Positions 12,832 through 13,072 of a stretch of 13,072 bases of DNA are shown here, one piece after another. The notes under the pieces were generated by a model. The model made no database searches, was not told the DNA's origin, and worked only from the letters and a program-made list of their open reading frames with translations. The position numbers were made by a program, and so were the translations under genes. Source of the stretch: an uncultured Synechococcus sp. (lineage in GTDB: Bacteria; Cyanobacteriota; Cyanobacteriia; PCC-6307; Cyanobiaceae); assembly GCA_913020095.1 (NCBI GenBank), contig CAJWAH010000021.1, positions 1 to 13,072 on the forward strand. The letters are read 5' to 3'. How positions within the stretch are numbered: position 1 is the first letter of the stretch; every line of letters starts with the position of its first letter.

Positions 12832-13068
12832 ATGCAGGAAGCCTGGCTAAAGCAACCCAACGGCCCATGGATCGAGCGGTTCTGGCCCAACCCAGAGCTC
12901 GAGCGCGACGGTGGTGCCAGGCCGATGGCGGTGGATCTTGGCCGGCACCTCCTGCTCCACGAACCACCCCTGCTGAAGTCAAGGCGCCAACTCACACTCA
13001 GCCAAGCCCGCGAGCTATGGCGCAATCGCGTGAAAGCAGGCTGGCAACGGGTTGAACCGCAGTGGTGA
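12832..13068 (+). CDS. DUF1651 domain-containing protein
   Basis: This 78-residue protein has the DUF1651 pattern: an N-terminal 'EAWLKQPNGPWIERFWPNP' (a G-W/L-x-P-x-G-x-W-x-x-x-FxPxP type of start), then 'VDLGRHLLLHEPPLLKSRR' and 'ARELWRNRVKAGWQRVEPQW' at the end. PPLLKSRR and the final W-x-x-V-x-P-x-W are the most conserved parts. It has no signal peptide, membrane segment or obvious catalytic motif; the abundance of Trp and Arg suggests a small binding protein. DUF1651 is multi-copy and nearly restricted to Synechococcus/Prochlorococcus, with no known function. I chose ATG 12832 because an upstream in-frame ATG (12727) would make the promoter, LexA box and terminator part of the coding sequence. 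No Shine-Dalgarno is visible, consistent with leaderless translation. The LexA box suggests induction by DNA damage; this is inference. Confidence 0.85.
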   Translation: MQEAWLKQPNGPWIERFWPNPELERDGGARPMAVDLGRHLLLHEPPLLKSRRQLTLSQARELWRNRVKAGWQRVEPQW

Positions 13069-13072
13069 GAAG

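Noticed and set aside
12663..13055. 130-residue plus-strand frame overlapping the DUF1651 gene
   Set aside because: It lies in a different frame from the clearly conserved DUF1651 protein, is rich in Pro/Arg/Ala as expected of a GC-rich shadow, and spans a terminator and a promoter.

Overview
The window is GC-rich, densely packed chromosomal DNA from a picocyanobacterium of the Synechococcus/Cyanobium (alpha-cyanobacterial) type. The sequence shows this through psbX and ycf66, a tmRNA gene in the permuted two-piece order with the tag ANNIVRFSRQAAPVAA, a DUF1651 protein (a family I know almost only from Synechococcus/Prochlorococcus) and an LpxB-related protein of the cyanobacterial TIGR03492 type. 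No transposase, integrase, phage structural gene or CRISPR array is visible. This is core-genome territory, and its interest lies mainly in regulation and small elements.

Layout: (1) 2-2032, minus strand: psbX, ycf66 and two tandem paralogous lipoproteins, probably one transcription unit. (2) 2126-3762: a YggT/Ycf19-type membrane protein (+) converging on accC (-), with overlapping stop codons. (3) 3866-5586, plus strand: tRNA-Leu(GAG), an LpxB-related protein whose reading frame opens inside the tRNA gene, and overlapping msrB. (4) 5588-10172, minus strand: smc followed by a two-copy PRC-barrel protein. (5) 10306-11099, plus strand: a YqjD/ElaB-like C-tail-anchored protein and a YqjE-like (holin-X) membrane protein, preceded by two mutually exclusive leader hairpins. 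(6) 11096-12313, minus strand: a THUMP/SAM 23S rRNA-type methyltransferase. (7) 12318-12622, plus strand: split tmRNA (ssrA). (8) 12765-13068, plus strand: an intrinsic terminator, a sigma70-type promoter with a consensus-matching LexA box over its -10 element, and a 78-residue DUF1651 protein.

Functionally, the genes serve photosystem II (PsbX, probably Ycf66), fatty-acid synthesis (AccC), repair of oxidised methionine (MsrB), chromosome segregation (SMC), ribosome rescue (tmRNA), rRNA modification and envelope processes (lipoproteins, LpxB-like, YggT, YqjD/YqjE). The observation I rate most worth following is the LexA box at 12807-12820. It predicts that the uncharacterised DUF1651 gene is a DNA-damage (SOS) gene with an almost leaderless mRNA. 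Assignments rest on motif recognition by eye; no database search was run.
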